This document shows, in pieces, positions 15,263-22,840 of a DNA stretch of 23,936 nucleotides; within the stretch, counting starts at the first letter, position 1; the number at the start of each line of letters is the position of its first letter. The translations under genes were made by a program, and so were the position numbers. Below the pieces are notes generated by a model. The model did no database searches and was not told the DNA's origin. It saw only the letters and a program-made list of their open reading frames with translations. This DNA is from an uncultured Oscillospiraceae bacterium (lineage in GTDB: Bacteria > Bacillota > Clostridia > Oscillospirales > Oscillospiraceae): NCBI GenBank assembly GCA_934569215.1, contig CAKTKF010000001.1:1-23936 (forward strand). Direction: 5' to 3'.

Positions 15263-16849
15263 TCAGCTCAGCCCCAGCTTTTCCTTGGCCGCAAGCATCT
15301 GACGGGTGCTTTCTTCCAGCATTACGTCCAGCCCCGCCGCTTCCCGCTGGGAGACATACTGCCGCCACAGCGTCTCGAATTCTTCCTCGGTAGACGCCAG
15401 CAGAAGCCGGGGCAGGAACTGGCCGTGGATGGCGTCAATGCGCTTTTTCGCCTGATCTGCCGGGCTGTCCAGCTCGAAATCCGCGTCGTACTGGCCGGTA
15501 TAGACTACGTAGGGATATGTCCACTGCTCCATTTGCAGCAGCTCTTGGGTGTCCTCCGGCTTCCACTTGGACTGCATCAGATTGTCCTGAAGCATCCAGT
15601 AGCTGTCGTTGGCACCGATCTCTCGGACGTAGGCGGGGTAATCCGACTCCAAGAGGGCTTTCGTCTGCTCCGTCAGTACGGCTTTTCCGTCCTGCATGGT
15701 GTAGTTTTCGCCCTCCACGCCCAGCATAATGAGCTTCTGGCCTTCCTCGCTCATGAGGAAAGACATAAGCCTGATGGCCTTTTCCGGGTCGGCGCAGTTC
15801 TTGGAGATCAGCGTCACCGTCCAGCCGTTGATGCTGGTGCCGGGGAGGGCATAGGGGTCGCCCGCAGCGTTCCGGGGGCCGTCCACGGCGATGTAGGCGC
15901 GTTCCGGGGTGCTTGCCAACAGGGCGCGTTGCTGCTCGGCCATGTCCGTATATTGGTAGAGCATACAGAAATACCGACCCTGGGCGATCTTTTCTTCCAT
16001 CTGGGTGCGCTTGTCGATGAAAATGTCGCTGCGCAGAAGCCCGTCCTCCCCCAGCTGGCGGAACATCAGAAGCCAGCGCTTGTATTCGGGGTCGGTGTAC
16101 CGGTCGTAGCGCTTCCCGTCCTTTTCGTTGGGGATGGCCAGAAAGTTTTGCAGGAAAATGTCGAAGGAGTCGCAGCCCCGTTCCGTGAATTCATGGGCGC
16201 CCACCGGGATCAGCGGTTCGCCGTCCACGGATGGAAACTGCTCCGCCGCTGCCCGGACGGCCTCATAGAAGCCCTCCGGCGTGGTCATGTCCGGGCAGCC
16301 CAGCGCCTCGTAAATGTCCTTGCGGACAAGAAACGTCTGGTTGGAGGCCACGTGGTTTTCCTCGGTGTAATCGCCGGGGGCGTAGGCGGAATTGGGGTAG
16401 CAGTAGACGTTCCCGTTCTCCCGGGTGTACCAGTTCAGGATTTCCGGCTTGGCCACCTGCCAGAAATAGGGATCGTATTCGTCCGCCAGCTCATTGAGGG
16501 CGTAGGCCATTCCGGCGTCGGTGATCTCGTTCAGCTGCGGCTCCCACCAACCCAGAGTGACGAGGTCAGGGAGGTTGTCCCCCGCGATCAGGGCGTCCAG
16601 AGTCACGGATTCGCTGCCGTCCGGCGAGCGGAACCGGATGTTCACGCCGGTTTTCTCCGTGATGGCGTCACTGACGGTGTTGCCGCCCCAGACCGTATTG
16701 TACCAGCTGAAATTGATGTACCACTCCATGTTCACGGTCTGGCTGCTCTCGCTGCTTGCCTCGGAAACAGGCTCAGCCGGGTGCGAACGGCACCCGGCAA
16801 GGCTCAGCAGCAGTGCAGGCAGCAAAACGAGTGATAGTAAGCGCTTCAT
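15263..16849 (-). CDS. Extracellular solute-binding lipoprotein 2 (linked to sensor kinase)
   Basis: A 528-residue family 1 solute-binding lipoprotein of the long type. Signal peptide MKRLLSLVLLPALLLSLAGC ends in a lipobox with Cys20, followed by a Ser/Glu-rich linker. The mature part shows EWYINFSWYNTVWG, TGVNIRF, NLPDLVTL and EEGQKLIMLGVEG, typical of sugar-binding proteins such as LipO/YtcQ-type. I chose ATG 16849 because the signal peptide starts there and GGGGAGGGG lies just upstream; a start 69 bases earlier would add a non-signal extension. It has its own promoter, and the sensor kinase gene follows after 9 bases. It may load the adjacent permeases, or act as the ligand-sensing subunit of the kinase, as in the XylFII-LytS-YesN systems of clostridia (inference). 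Confidence 0.92.
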   Translation of the reverse strand: MKRLLSLVLLPALLLSLAGCRSHPAEPVSEASSESSQTVNMEWYINFSWYNTVWGGNTVSDAITEKTGVNIRFRSPDGSESVTLDALIAGDNLPDLVTLGWWEPQLNEITDAGMAYALNELADEYDPYFWQVAKPEILNWYTRENGNVYCYPNSAYAPGDYTEENHVASNQTFLVRKDIYEALGCPDMTTPEGFYEAVRAAAEQFPSVDGEPLIPVGAHEFTERGCDSFDIFLQNFLAIPNEKDGKRYDRYTDPEYKRWLLMFRQLGEDGLLRSDIFIDKRTQMEEKIAQGRYFCMLYQYTDMAEQQRALLASTPERAYIAVDGPRNAAGDPYALPGTSINGWTVTLISKNCADPEKAIRLMSFLMSEEGQKLIMLGVEGENYTMQDGKAVLTEQTKALLESDYPAYVREIGANDSYWMLQDNLMQSKWKPEDTQELLQMEQWTYPYVVYTGQYDADFELDSPADQAKKRIDAIHGQFLPRLLLASTEEEFETLWRQYVSQREAAGLDVMLEESTRQMLAAKEKLGLS

Positions 16850-16867
16850 TCCAAAGCCCCTCCCCTT

Positions 16868-16892
16868 GGGAATCTCTGAATCAGAGCTTCCC
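16868..16892 (-). promoter_or_regulatory. Palindromic 5' leader hairpin of binding protein 2
   Basis: GGGAA-t-CTCTGA-a-TCAGAG-c-TTCCC (plus-strand reading) is a 25-base near-perfect palindrome with one mismatched pair. It lies between the likely transcription start and the ribosome binding site, five bases before GGGGAGGGG. No T-tract follows, so it is not a terminator. It could be an mRNA-stabilising 5' hairpin or an operator. Confidence 0.5.
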
Positions 16893-16908
16893 TTATCTTT
16901 CTGCAACC

Positions 16909-16917
16909 AGTATAACA
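16909..16917 (-). promoter_or_regulatory. Extended -10 promoter before binding protein 2
   Basis: On the minus strand TGT-TATACT gives an extended -10 element (TGn before the box) about 60 bases upstream of the start codon, in an AT-rich island. No good -35 is seen, which is usual for extended -10 promoters. The gap to the MalG gene (16850-16959) also holds a weak 7-base inverted repeat (GGGAAAA/TTTTCCC) that might slow read-through. Confidence 0.5.
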
Positions 16918-16959
16918 TAAAATATGGGAAAATACAGCTATTCTTTTTGACAGTTTTCC

Positions 16960-17796
16960 CTATTCTTTTACACTTCCTGCGGAAATTCCGCTGATAATGT
17001 ACTTGGAGAAGAAGCAGAACGCAACCATAATCGGCACCACGGAAATGGCTACGGCAAGATAGCTTGCGCCTAAGTTTGTGGTGATGTCCCGCACGGCGTT
17101 CAGCTCGGCCACCATGACGGGCAGCGTGCGCTTGGCCGGGGTGTTGATGATGAGCATGGGCAGCAGGTAGTTGTTCCAGCTTCCGATGAAGGAGCCGATG
17201 GCCATGGTGGCTACGCCTGGCATCATGATGGGCAGGGCGATCTTATGGAAGATGTGCAGCTCGCTGGCACCGTCGATCCGGGGGGCTTCCAGCACCGACC
17301 GGGGCATGACGGACAGAATGTACTGCCGCAGGAAAAACACCGTGGAGGGGCTGGCGATGCTGGGCAGGATCAGCGGCCAGTAGCTGTCGATCAGGTGCAT
17401 CTTGTTGCACAGGTCGTAGAAGCCCAGCATACTCAGCTGCGCGGGAACCATCATGAACACCAGCATGACCGTGAAGATGGTCTTGTTGCCCTTGAACTTA
17501 TAGAAGGCCAGACCGTAGGCGGTCAGCGCGGAAAAATAGCAGCTGAGGAACGTGTTGCACAGGGCGATGAGCAGGCTGTTCACGAAGCCCTGTCCCAGAT
17601 TGACATTGCGGGTGACCACCGCCCAGTTTTCTGCCAGAGACGAACCCGGGAGCATGGAGAAGCTCACCATGATCTCGTTTCCGCTTCGGGTGGCGTTGAC
17701 CAGCATCATCCAGAACGGGGAGAAGCAGATGACGCTCAGCAGGATCAGGAACAGATACAGCAGCGCCTTTGCGCTTTTCACTTTCACCTTTTCCAT
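16960..17796 (-). CDS. Carbohydrate ABC transporter permease, MalG type
   Basis: A 278-residue inner-membrane subunit of a CUT1 sugar importer with six predicted membrane helices (about 10-32, 72-95, 105-126, 137-158, 190-212 and 240-268). The ATPase-contacting EAA loop is EAPRIDGASELHIFHKIALP (170-189). Length and the C-terminal SKYIISGISAGSVKE fit the MalG family. The ATG at 17796 is three bases after the MalF stop, with AGGAGG eight bases upstream overlapping that stop. It ends with TAG. It forms the channel with the MalF-type partner. No ATPase gene is nearby, so a shared MsmX/UgpC-type ATPase elsewhere in the genome must drive it (family knowledge). Confidence 0.95.
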   Translation of the reverse strand: MEKVKVKSAKALLYLFLILLSVICFSPFWMMLVNATRSGNEIMVSFSMLPGSSLAENWAVVTRNVNLGQGFVNSLLIALCNTFLSCYFSALTAYGLAFYKFKGNKTIFTVMLVFMMVPAQLSMLGFYDLCNKMHLIDSYWPLILPSIASPSTVFFLRQYILSVMPRSVLEAPRIDGASELHIFHKIALPIMMPGVATMAIGSFIGSWNNYLLPMLIINTPAKRTLPVMVAELNAVRDITTNLGASYLAVAISVVPIMVAFCFFSKYIISGISAGSVKE

Positions 17797-17799
17797 GGC

Positions 17800-18741
17800 T
17801 CAGTCCTCCTTCCGGTTCATAAGCTTGAACGCGATGCCGCAGAACACGGCGATGATGAGGAACAGGACGAAGGCCAGAGCCGCCGCATAGCCCATCTGGT
17901 TGTTCTTGAAAGCGGTGGTATACAGGTAGAACACCGCCGTGTACAGCGAACGGCCGGGGTCGCCGGTGGTGCCGGACATCAGATAGGGCAGATCGAACAG
18001 CTGCAAGCCGCCGATCAGGCTGGTCACGGCCACGTACAGCATAATGGGGCGCAGCAGGGGCATGGTAATCTTCCCAAAGACCTGCCAGCGGTTCGCGCCG
18101 TCGATGGTCGCGGCTTCAAAATAGGAGCGGTCAATGCCCTGGACACCGGCCATCAGCATGATGAAGCTGTTGCCGAACCACATCCACGCGCCCACGACGC
18201 CCACCACGGACTGGGCAGTCGAGGCGTTGCCCTTCAGCCAGTTCACCTGTTCGGTGATCAGACCCAGATTCATCAGCACCTGGTTGAAGCTGCCATACTT
18301 CCAGTCCAGCAGCGTTTTGAACAGGAACGCCACCGACGTGCAGGCGATCAGATTTGGCAGATAGAAGATGGCGCGGAAGATGCCGAGGCCCTTCATGCGG
18401 TATTTCATGTCGTTGAAGATAATGGTCAGCAGCAGAGCCAGACCCAGCTGGAGGACGATGTTCAGTCCCCAGATCTTCAGTGTATTGACAAAGGCGTCCC
18501 GGAACAGGACATCCTTGATTGCGCGTACATAATTGGAAAAGCCCACGAACTGCTCCTTGCCGAAACCCTTGTAGTTCATCAGGCTCATCTGGAAGGTGCG
18601 GAACACGGGGTAGACGTTAAAAATCAGAAACGTAATGACAAAGGGGAGACAGAAGAAAAAACCGTAGCGGTTGATTTTCGTCAGTCCGCTGTTCTTCCGT
18701 GCCAGTTTCTCCCCAGCAGGCCGCTGCGTTTTCACAGCCAT
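17800..18741 (-). CDS. Carbohydrate ABC transporter permease, MalF type
   Basis: A 313-residue membrane subunit of the same CUT1 importer. A short positively charged N-terminus precedes six predicted membrane helices, the first at about 27-48 (YGFFFCLPFVITFLIFNVYPVF). The EAA loop is EAATIDGANRWQVFGKITMP (209-228). The protein ends KLMNRKED just before the MalG start. ATG 18741 has AAAGG upstream at a rather long spacing. A 98-base gap with a terminator-like hairpin separates it from binding protein 1, so it is probably transcribed by partial read-through. Together with binding protein 1 it should import oligosaccharides. The position between the phosphorylase operon and the binding protein suggests beta-gluco-oligosaccharides, but this is inference. 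Confidence 0.95.
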   Translation of the reverse strand: MAVKTQRPAGEKLARKNSGLTKINRYGFFFCLPFVITFLIFNVYPVFRTFQMSLMNYKGFGKEQFVGFSNYVRAIKDVLFRDAFVNTLKIWGLNIVLQLGLALLLTIIFNDMKYRMKGLGIFRAIFYLPNLIACTSVAFLFKTLLDWKYGSFNQVLMNLGLITEQVNWLKGNASTAQSVVGVVGAWMWFGNSFIMLMAGVQGIDRSYFEAATIDGANRWQVFGKITMPLLRPIMLYVAVTSLIGGLQLFDLPYLMSGTTGDPGRSLYTAVFYLYTTAFKNNQMGYAAALAFVLFLIIAVFCGIAFKLMNRKED

Positions 18742-18783
18742 TGCAAATACCCGCCTTTCAAAAGATTTTCCATTTTCTGGGAA

Positions 18784-18826
18784 ATAAAAACGGTGCAGGG
18801 CGAAGCGGATGGCCGCTCCGCCCTGC
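18784..18826 (-). terminator. Terminator-like attenuator between binding protein 1 and permeases
   Basis: GCAGGGCG-AGCGG pairs with CCGCT-CGCCCTGC over 14 positions including one G-U pair (18795-18808 with 18813-18826, loop of four). On the minus strand GTTTTTA follows. It starts 14 bases after the binding-protein stop. Such internal hairpins commonly give more binding protein than permease. Confidence 0.8.
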
Positions 18827-18839
18827 GTTTCAGGTCAGA

Positions 18840-20231
18840 TTAGTTGATGGGAGCGTCGGCGGGGATGACCAGCTCGGGATACTGGGTGGTCACCACAGTG
18901 TAGAAGTTCTTCAGAGCATCTTCCTTGGTGCTCTCGCCCTTCTGGACGGAAACGATGGCCGCGCCGAAGGCTTCCTTGCAGGAATCGTCATAGCCGGTGA
19001 TCAGGCTGTAGTCGATGTGTTCCATTTCCTTCAGGTAGAAGCCGTAGGTATTCTGGTTGCCGAAGGAGGCATTCTGGTAGTCGGCGTTAGCGGCCAGGAC
19101 TTCCTTGTTGGAGACCACGTCGCCGTTGGAGGCTTCCAGCCACCACTGGGCGGTGTCGTTGTTCAGGGTGCAGTATTCGATGAAGTCCTTGGCGGCTTCC
19201 TTGTGCTTGGAGAACTCGTTGACGGCCAGGAAGGTGCCGCCGCCGAAGAAGCTGCACACGCCGGAGCAGACGCCGAACTTGCCCTTGTTGTCACCGGCGT
19301 TGTCCCGGATGATCAGAGCGCCCCAGGAGGGCATGACGTAGGAGAAGACCTGGGTGGTCTCGGCGCCGTTGGCGATGTCCTCGGCCAGACCGTCACCGGT
19401 CATTTCCCAGACGTTGGCATCGGCGGACAGCACGGGCAGGGGGCCGGCCATGGAGGCGTACCAGGGAGCGGACCACTCGGAGGCGTTGGCCACGTAGTCG
19501 TTCTGATACAGGGCAACGGCGGCGTCAAAGTAGTCCAGCCGGTCCTGATCGACGATGATTTCGTTATTCTCGTTGACCCAGGGGTTGGAGCTGATGGAGA
19601 ACCAACGCAGCGCGCCGGTGTCGCCGAAGATGGAGTAACCGGCCTTGTCAAGCTCGGCGGCGGTTTCCACGATTTTGTTGAAGGAGGAGAACTTCTCGCC
19701 GATGGCGTCGGGGTCGTCGGTGCCGAAGACTTCCTGGGCAAGATCCCGGCGGTAGATCACGGAGCCGGGGCAGGCCTGATAGGAAACGGCGCGGAGAACG
19801 CCCTGATCGTCCTTACCGGCTTCGTAGGTGTAGTCCACCAGCTTCTCGGCAACCTGGGCATCCAGCTCGCTGAGGTCGGCGGCAAAACCGGCTTCAAAGA
19901 AGTTGGGCAGCATCTGAGGCTCGCCGACGAACACGTCCAGGTCAGAGCTTTCGGTGCCAAGGGTCTGCATGATCTTGGTGGCATAGTCGGCGGAGTCGAA
20001 TACCACGACCTCGACCTCACGGCCGGTCTCGGCGGTATAACGCTGGGCGAACTGCTTCAGGTCGTTGGCCAGCGTCCAGACGACGATCTTCTCGCCGTCG
20101 GCGGTGGGGGCGGCGTCGGACTTGGTTTCGGTCTTGCTGTCGTTGGCAGCGGGGGCGGAGTTGGAGGAACCGCAGGCGGCCATGGACAGAACCATCGCCA
20201 GAGCCAGCAGCAGCGCTAAGAATTTTTTCAT
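18840..20231 (-). CDS. Extracellular solute-binding lipoprotein 1 of the sugar importer
   Basis: A 463-residue family 1 solute-binding protein. The signal peptide has the lipobox LSMAAC, with lipid-anchored Cys20, then a linker rich in Ser, Ala, Asp and Lys (21-45). The mature fold starts IVVWTLANDLKQFAQRYTAETG and includes DLDVFVGEP, SNPWVNENNEI and GGGTFLAVNEFSKHKEAAKDFIEY, as in sugar-binding proteins of CUT1 importers. ATG 20231 is preceded by AAAGGAG at nine bases. It is the first gene of the transporter unit and is followed by an attenuator, then by both permeases. Aromatic residues are frequent (Trp in WFS, NPW, SEWSAPWY, QWWLE), which suits stacking on sugar rings. Ligand identity cannot be read directly. 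Confidence 0.94.
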   Translation of the reverse strand: MKKFLALLLALAMVLSMAACGSSNSAPAANDSKTETKSDAAPTADGEKIVVWTLANDLKQFAQRYTAETGREVEVVVFDSADYATKIMQTLGTESSDLDVFVGEPQMLPNFFEAGFAADLSELDAQVAEKLVDYTYEAGKDDQGVLRAVSYQACPGSVIYRRDLAQEVFGTDDPDAIGEKFSSFNKIVETAAELDKAGYSIFGDTGALRWFSISSNPWVNENNEIIVDQDRLDYFDAAVALYQNDYVANASEWSAPWYASMAGPLPVLSADANVWEMTGDGLAEDIANGAETTQVFSYVMPSWGALIIRDNAGDNKGKFGVCSGVCSFFGGGTFLAVNEFSKHKEAAKDFIEYCTLNNDTAQWWLEASNGDVVSNKEVLAANADYQNASFGNQNTYGFYLKEMEHIDYSLITGYDDSCKEAFGAAIVSVQKGESTKEDALKNFYTVVTTQYPELVIPADAPIN

Positions 20232-20643
20232 TTGGGTTTGCTCCTTTCATTTTCCCTTCTCTCCGGGATTTGTGACCCTATTTTATCATGGGGAAACCGA
20301 CCCCGTCCCGGTGGTAATTTTTATCTGGTGTCATTTTTTCAGAGGGCGCTGCCAAAAGAAAGGAACGAAAATTGTGCAAAATCACGAACACTGCGTCTGC
20401 AACAGACTTAATGCAATTTTAAGGAACATGCCCTTCCGCATTTCCCGGGGGTAGTGTATAATATCTATAAAATTGACACATTCGGATGCAAAACAGGCCT
20501 ATAGAAAAGCACGGTTTTCCTGTACAATAAAGCGCGAAGAAAAAGAAAACTATGCTGACACTGGATAGAAAAAGACTGACCAACCGGCTGTGCTGTCGGC
20601 GCCCGGTACCGGACATCCATTACAGATTAAGGGGAAAGAGACT
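20232..20643. promoter_or_regulatory. Divergent promoter region between transporter operon and plus-strand cluster
   Basis: A 412-base region without a supported gene. Leftward, TAAAAT (20280-20285, minus strand) lies about 48 bases before binding protein 1 and has no good -35, which fits control by an activator such as the YesN-like regulator. Rightward, TATAAT (20457-20462) and TGTACAAT (box 20523-20528) are candidate -10 boxes, and TTGACA occurs at 20473-20478, but none of these pairs with ideal spacing. The region is locally AT-rich compared with the genes around it. Confidence 0.5.
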
Positions 20644-21573
20644 ATGAAGCAAAAATCGCGATTCCGCACGGCACGGCGCATTCTGATTTTCTGGACGCTG
20701 TTCATCGGCCTAGGGGCAGTGGCGGGGGCGCTGGGGATGCTGCTGGATCCCAGTGGGAAAAGCATGGGCATGGACGCCATGCTGCCCTTTTTCCAGGTGT
20801 TGCCCTTTGCCGACGTAGTTTTTCAGGACTTCACCTTTTCCGGCTGGGCGCTGCTGACCGTGAACGGCCTGACCAACTTGACGGCAGCGGGGCTGCTGTT
20901 GGGGAAAAAGCATTCCGGCGTGGTGCTGGGCGGCGTATTCGGCGTGACGCTGATGCTGTGGATCTGCATTCAGTTCTACATGTTCCCACTGAACTTCATG
21001 TCCACGGCCTACTTTTTCTTCGGCTTGGCGCAGGCGGCCACCGGCTATGCCGCTTGGGTGTTTGAGAAGCAGGAAGCCTTCCGGGTGGACATTTCCGACT
21101 ATCCGAACATCGGCACGAACCCGGAACGGCTGGTGGTGTTCTTTTCCCGCATGGGCTACGGGCGGAAGCTGGCTTATGAAGAAGCGGACCGCACCGGTGG
21201 GTTGGTGTACGAGATAACCGCCACCGAACGGACGGAGGGGACGCCGGGCTTCTGGTGGTGCGGCCGCTACGGGATGCATAAATGGCCGATGCCCATTGCG
21301 CCCATCGGCGTAGATTTGTCCCGCTATGCCCACGTGACCGTCTGCTCGCCCATCTGGGTGTTCGCGCTGGCCGCGCCTGTGCGCAGCTTCTGCATGGAAG
21401 CGGCGGGAAAAATCAAAGAGACCGATTACATCCTCGTCCACCATCAGAACAGCGTCTACGAAAACGCTGCCAGGGAGATGGACGAACTGTTGGGAATCAC
21501 CCATACGACCCTGCACAGCGTGCGGTGCCGGGAAGGCACGTACAAGTGCGTCAAAGAAAAGGAGATATCATGA
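20644..21573 (+). CDS. Membrane protein with C-terminal flavodoxin-like domain
   Basis: A 309-residue fusion. Residues 1-140 hold about four membrane helices (12-33, 66-87, 92-112, 119-140). Residues 160-305 resemble a flavodoxin-like domain: beta strand LVVFFSRM, YEEADRTGGLVYEI, then GFWWCGRYGMHKWPMP and the strand HVTVCSPIWVFALAAPVRSFC. The usual phosphate-binding loop of flavodoxins (T/S-x-T-G-x-T) is replaced by SRMGYGRK, so FMN binding is uncertain. The start ATG at 20644 follows AAGGGGAAAGAG; an upstream in-frame start 54 bases earlier has less support. It overlaps the next gene by four bases (ATGA). Function is unknown; a membrane-tethered redox or NAD(P)H-dependent role is possible. 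Confidence 0.75.
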   Translation: MKQKSRFRTARRILIFWTLFIGLGAVAGALGMLLDPSGKSMGMDAMLPFFQVLPFADVVFQDFTFSGWALLTVNGLTNLTAAGLLLGKKHSGVVLGGVFGVTLMLWICIQFYMFPLNFMSTAYFFFGLAQAATGYAAWVFEKQEAFRVDISDYPNIGTNPERLVVFFSRMGYGRKLAYEEADRTGGLVYEITATERTEGTPGFWWCGRYGMHKWPMPIAPIGVDLSRYAHVTVCSPIWVFALAAPVRSFCMEAAGKIKETDYILVHHQNSVYENAAREMDELLGITHTTLHSVRCREGTYKCVKEKEIS

Positions 21574-22391
21574 AATTTATCAAAACAGTTATCATCACGC
21601 TGCTGGTCATGGCGATTTTGTTCACCGGCGTTTTTATGGCGGGACGCTATGGCTGGAAGGTTTTCGGCTTCCGCGCCTGCGAGGAGGCGGCCATTACATC
21701 CGTGGACGTGAGCGGAAGCGCCGTCACGATCCAGGGTTTCTACCCCGGCTCCTTCCCGGAGGGGTTCTGCGGCTGCTACACCGAGGAGCTGGGCGGCAAG
21801 CTGTATGTGGGCTTCCGGTTCAGCGCGGTGTTCGGCATTTTTGAAACGGGGAACTTCCATGTCACCATCCCTCTGGAAGGGGAGATTGACGAGGTCATCC
21901 TCAAGACGGGACTGGGAGAAACCAGTATCTGGACAAAGGAAACCGCCGTTCCCGACGACGTGAGCGATTCCGATACCACTGTGACCGAAGCGCCGACGGA
22001 AACTCCCACCGAAGCACCGACCGTAGCCGAGCCGGTTTTGACCCTGCCCATTCTGGACGACATCGACGAAAACGTTGTCCCCGGTATCTCCGGTTCCTCC
22101 CTGCGGGCAGTGCAGGCAGCCGTCAGGCTGCTGGACTGGGGCGTGAACACCGGCCTTGGAGCGGATGAGATCGGCGAAGCGGCCGCCGCATGGCTTGCCG
22201 CTAAGGGCGACGATCAGGCGCTGTGTGTGGAAAAACTGGAGCTTGTGGACAATGCCTATCAAAGACTGCTGACCGACGAGGCAGACGAGCTGCTGGACGT
22301 CGCCGGATGCGCGGACATTCACCACTTCTGGGGAAGCGAGCCGGTGGAGAGTATCGAAGCTATCATGCAGGCGGCGGGCTTGCGGGGCTGA
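21570..22391 (+). CDS. Membrane-anchored extracellular protein of unknown function
   Basis: A 273-residue protein I do not recognise. An N-terminal hydrophobic segment (about 5-24, FIKTVIITLLVMAILFTGVF) serves as signal anchor. A beta-rich part (about 38-130) contains several Cys and aromatic residues (FPEGFCGCYTEELGGKLYVGF). A Thr/Pro/Glu linker follows (about 140-155, repeats of TEAPTETPTEAPT). A helical, acidic C-terminal domain (about 165-273) ends IEAIMQAAGLRG. ATG 21570 overlaps the previous stop codon and has AAAGGAG upstream, so the two proteins are co-translated and may work together. The ABC ATPase gene starts 27 bases downstream. The linker suggests two independent extracellular domains. 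Confidence 0.7.
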   Translation: MKFIKTVIITLLVMAILFTGVFMAGRYGWKVFGFRACEEAAITSVDVSGSAVTIQGFYPGSFPEGFCGCYTEELGGKLYVGFRFSAVFGIFETGNFHVTIPLEGEIDEVILKTGLGETSIWTKETAVPDDVSDSDTTVTEAPTETPTEAPTVAEPVLTLPILDDIDENVVPGISGSSLRAVQAAVRLLDWGVNTGLGADEIGEAAAAWLAAKGDDQALCVEKLELVDNAYQRLLTDEADELLDVAGCADIHHFWGSEPVESIEAIMQAAGLRG

Positions 22392-22418
22392 CAAAACCCA
22401 AAAAGGAGAGGGAAAACA

Positions 22419-22840
22419 TGCTGAACATTGAACATCTGACGAAGACCTACGGAGACAAGAAGGCTGTAGACGACCTGAACCTGCACATCCGTCCTGGTGA
22501 GATTTACGGCTTCATCGGCCACAACGGCGCGGGCAAGACCACGACGCTGAAATCCGTGGCGGGCATTTTGCAGTTTGACGCGGGAGAAATTTACATCGGC
22601 GGCGATTCCGTTCGGGAAAAGCCTCTGGAATGCAAGCGGAAAATCGCCTACATTCCGGACAATCCCGACCTGTACGAGTACATGACGGGCATAAAATATC
22701 TGAACTTCGTCACGGACATTTTCGGCGTGGATGCCGCCCTGCGGCGAGAGCGCATCCGCCGGTACATGAAGTTTTTGTGCATCATTTCCGGTTGCCCCAC
22801 AGGGGCGAGGAAATGGCACATTCTTATTTTGCTATGCTAA
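22419..22840 (+). pseudogene. ABC transporter ATP-binding protein, 3'-truncated
   Basis: The 140-residue frame begins as a normal ABC ATPase of the ABC-2 exporter type: MLNIEHLTKTYGDKKAV, Walker A GHNGAGKTTT at about 33-42, and the Q-loop region IAYIPDNPDLYEYMTG. Homology stops after RRERIRRY near position 22765. The last 24 residues are unrelated and come from a hairpin sequence. The signature motif, Walker B and switch histidine are missing, roughly 100 residues or more, as is any permease gene. It cannot hydrolyse ATP and is a remnant. The start ATG at 22419 has AAAGGAGAGGG upstream, and the gene belongs to the plus-strand unit beginning at 20644. Loss of the 3' part with the downstream permease by deletion is the simplest explanation. 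Confidence 0.85.
22777..22819. repeat. Imperfect long hairpin at the ABC gene breakpoint
   Basis: GTGC-(at)-CATTTCC-(ggtt)-GCCCC pairs with GGGGC-(ga)-GGAAATG-GCAC around a three-base loop. This gives 16 pairs interrupted by a bulge and an internal loop. It begins about 12 bases after homology to ABC ATPases ends. It could be a REP-like or mobile-element end, or the scar of a deletion. No T-tract follows, so it is not a standard terminator. Confidence 0.45.

Noticed and set aside
15005..16834. 609-codon open frame on the plus strand opposite binding protein 2
   Set aside because: It mirrors a well-supported binding-protein gene, has no recognisable domain or signal and no ribosome binding site. 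Long antisense frames are expected in this GC-rich coding DNA. The same holds for the long frames opposite the glycosidase and transporter genes (5180-6424, 7704-9176, 17245-18843, 18699-20219).
16850..16918. Earlier start for binding protein 2 at 16918
   Set aside because: It would put 23 polar residues before the signal peptide and overlap the extended -10 promoter. The ATG at 16849 has a strong ribosome binding site and begins the signal peptide.
16948..16976. TTGACA on the plus strand with 17-base spacing
   Set aside because: The matching -10 position reads ACACTT, and it would transcribe antisense into the MalG gene with no plus-strand gene following.
20590..20643. Upstream in-frame GTG start for the flavodoxin-like fusion
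   Set aside because: No ribosome binding site and no hydrophobic or conserved residues in the extra 18 codons. The ATG at 20644 follows a purine-rich AAGGGGAAAGAG.
22777..22819. Integron attC site or group II intron end
   Set aside because: No integrase, cassette array, reverse transcriptase or characteristic core site sequence was seen; only the hairpin shape is suggestive.
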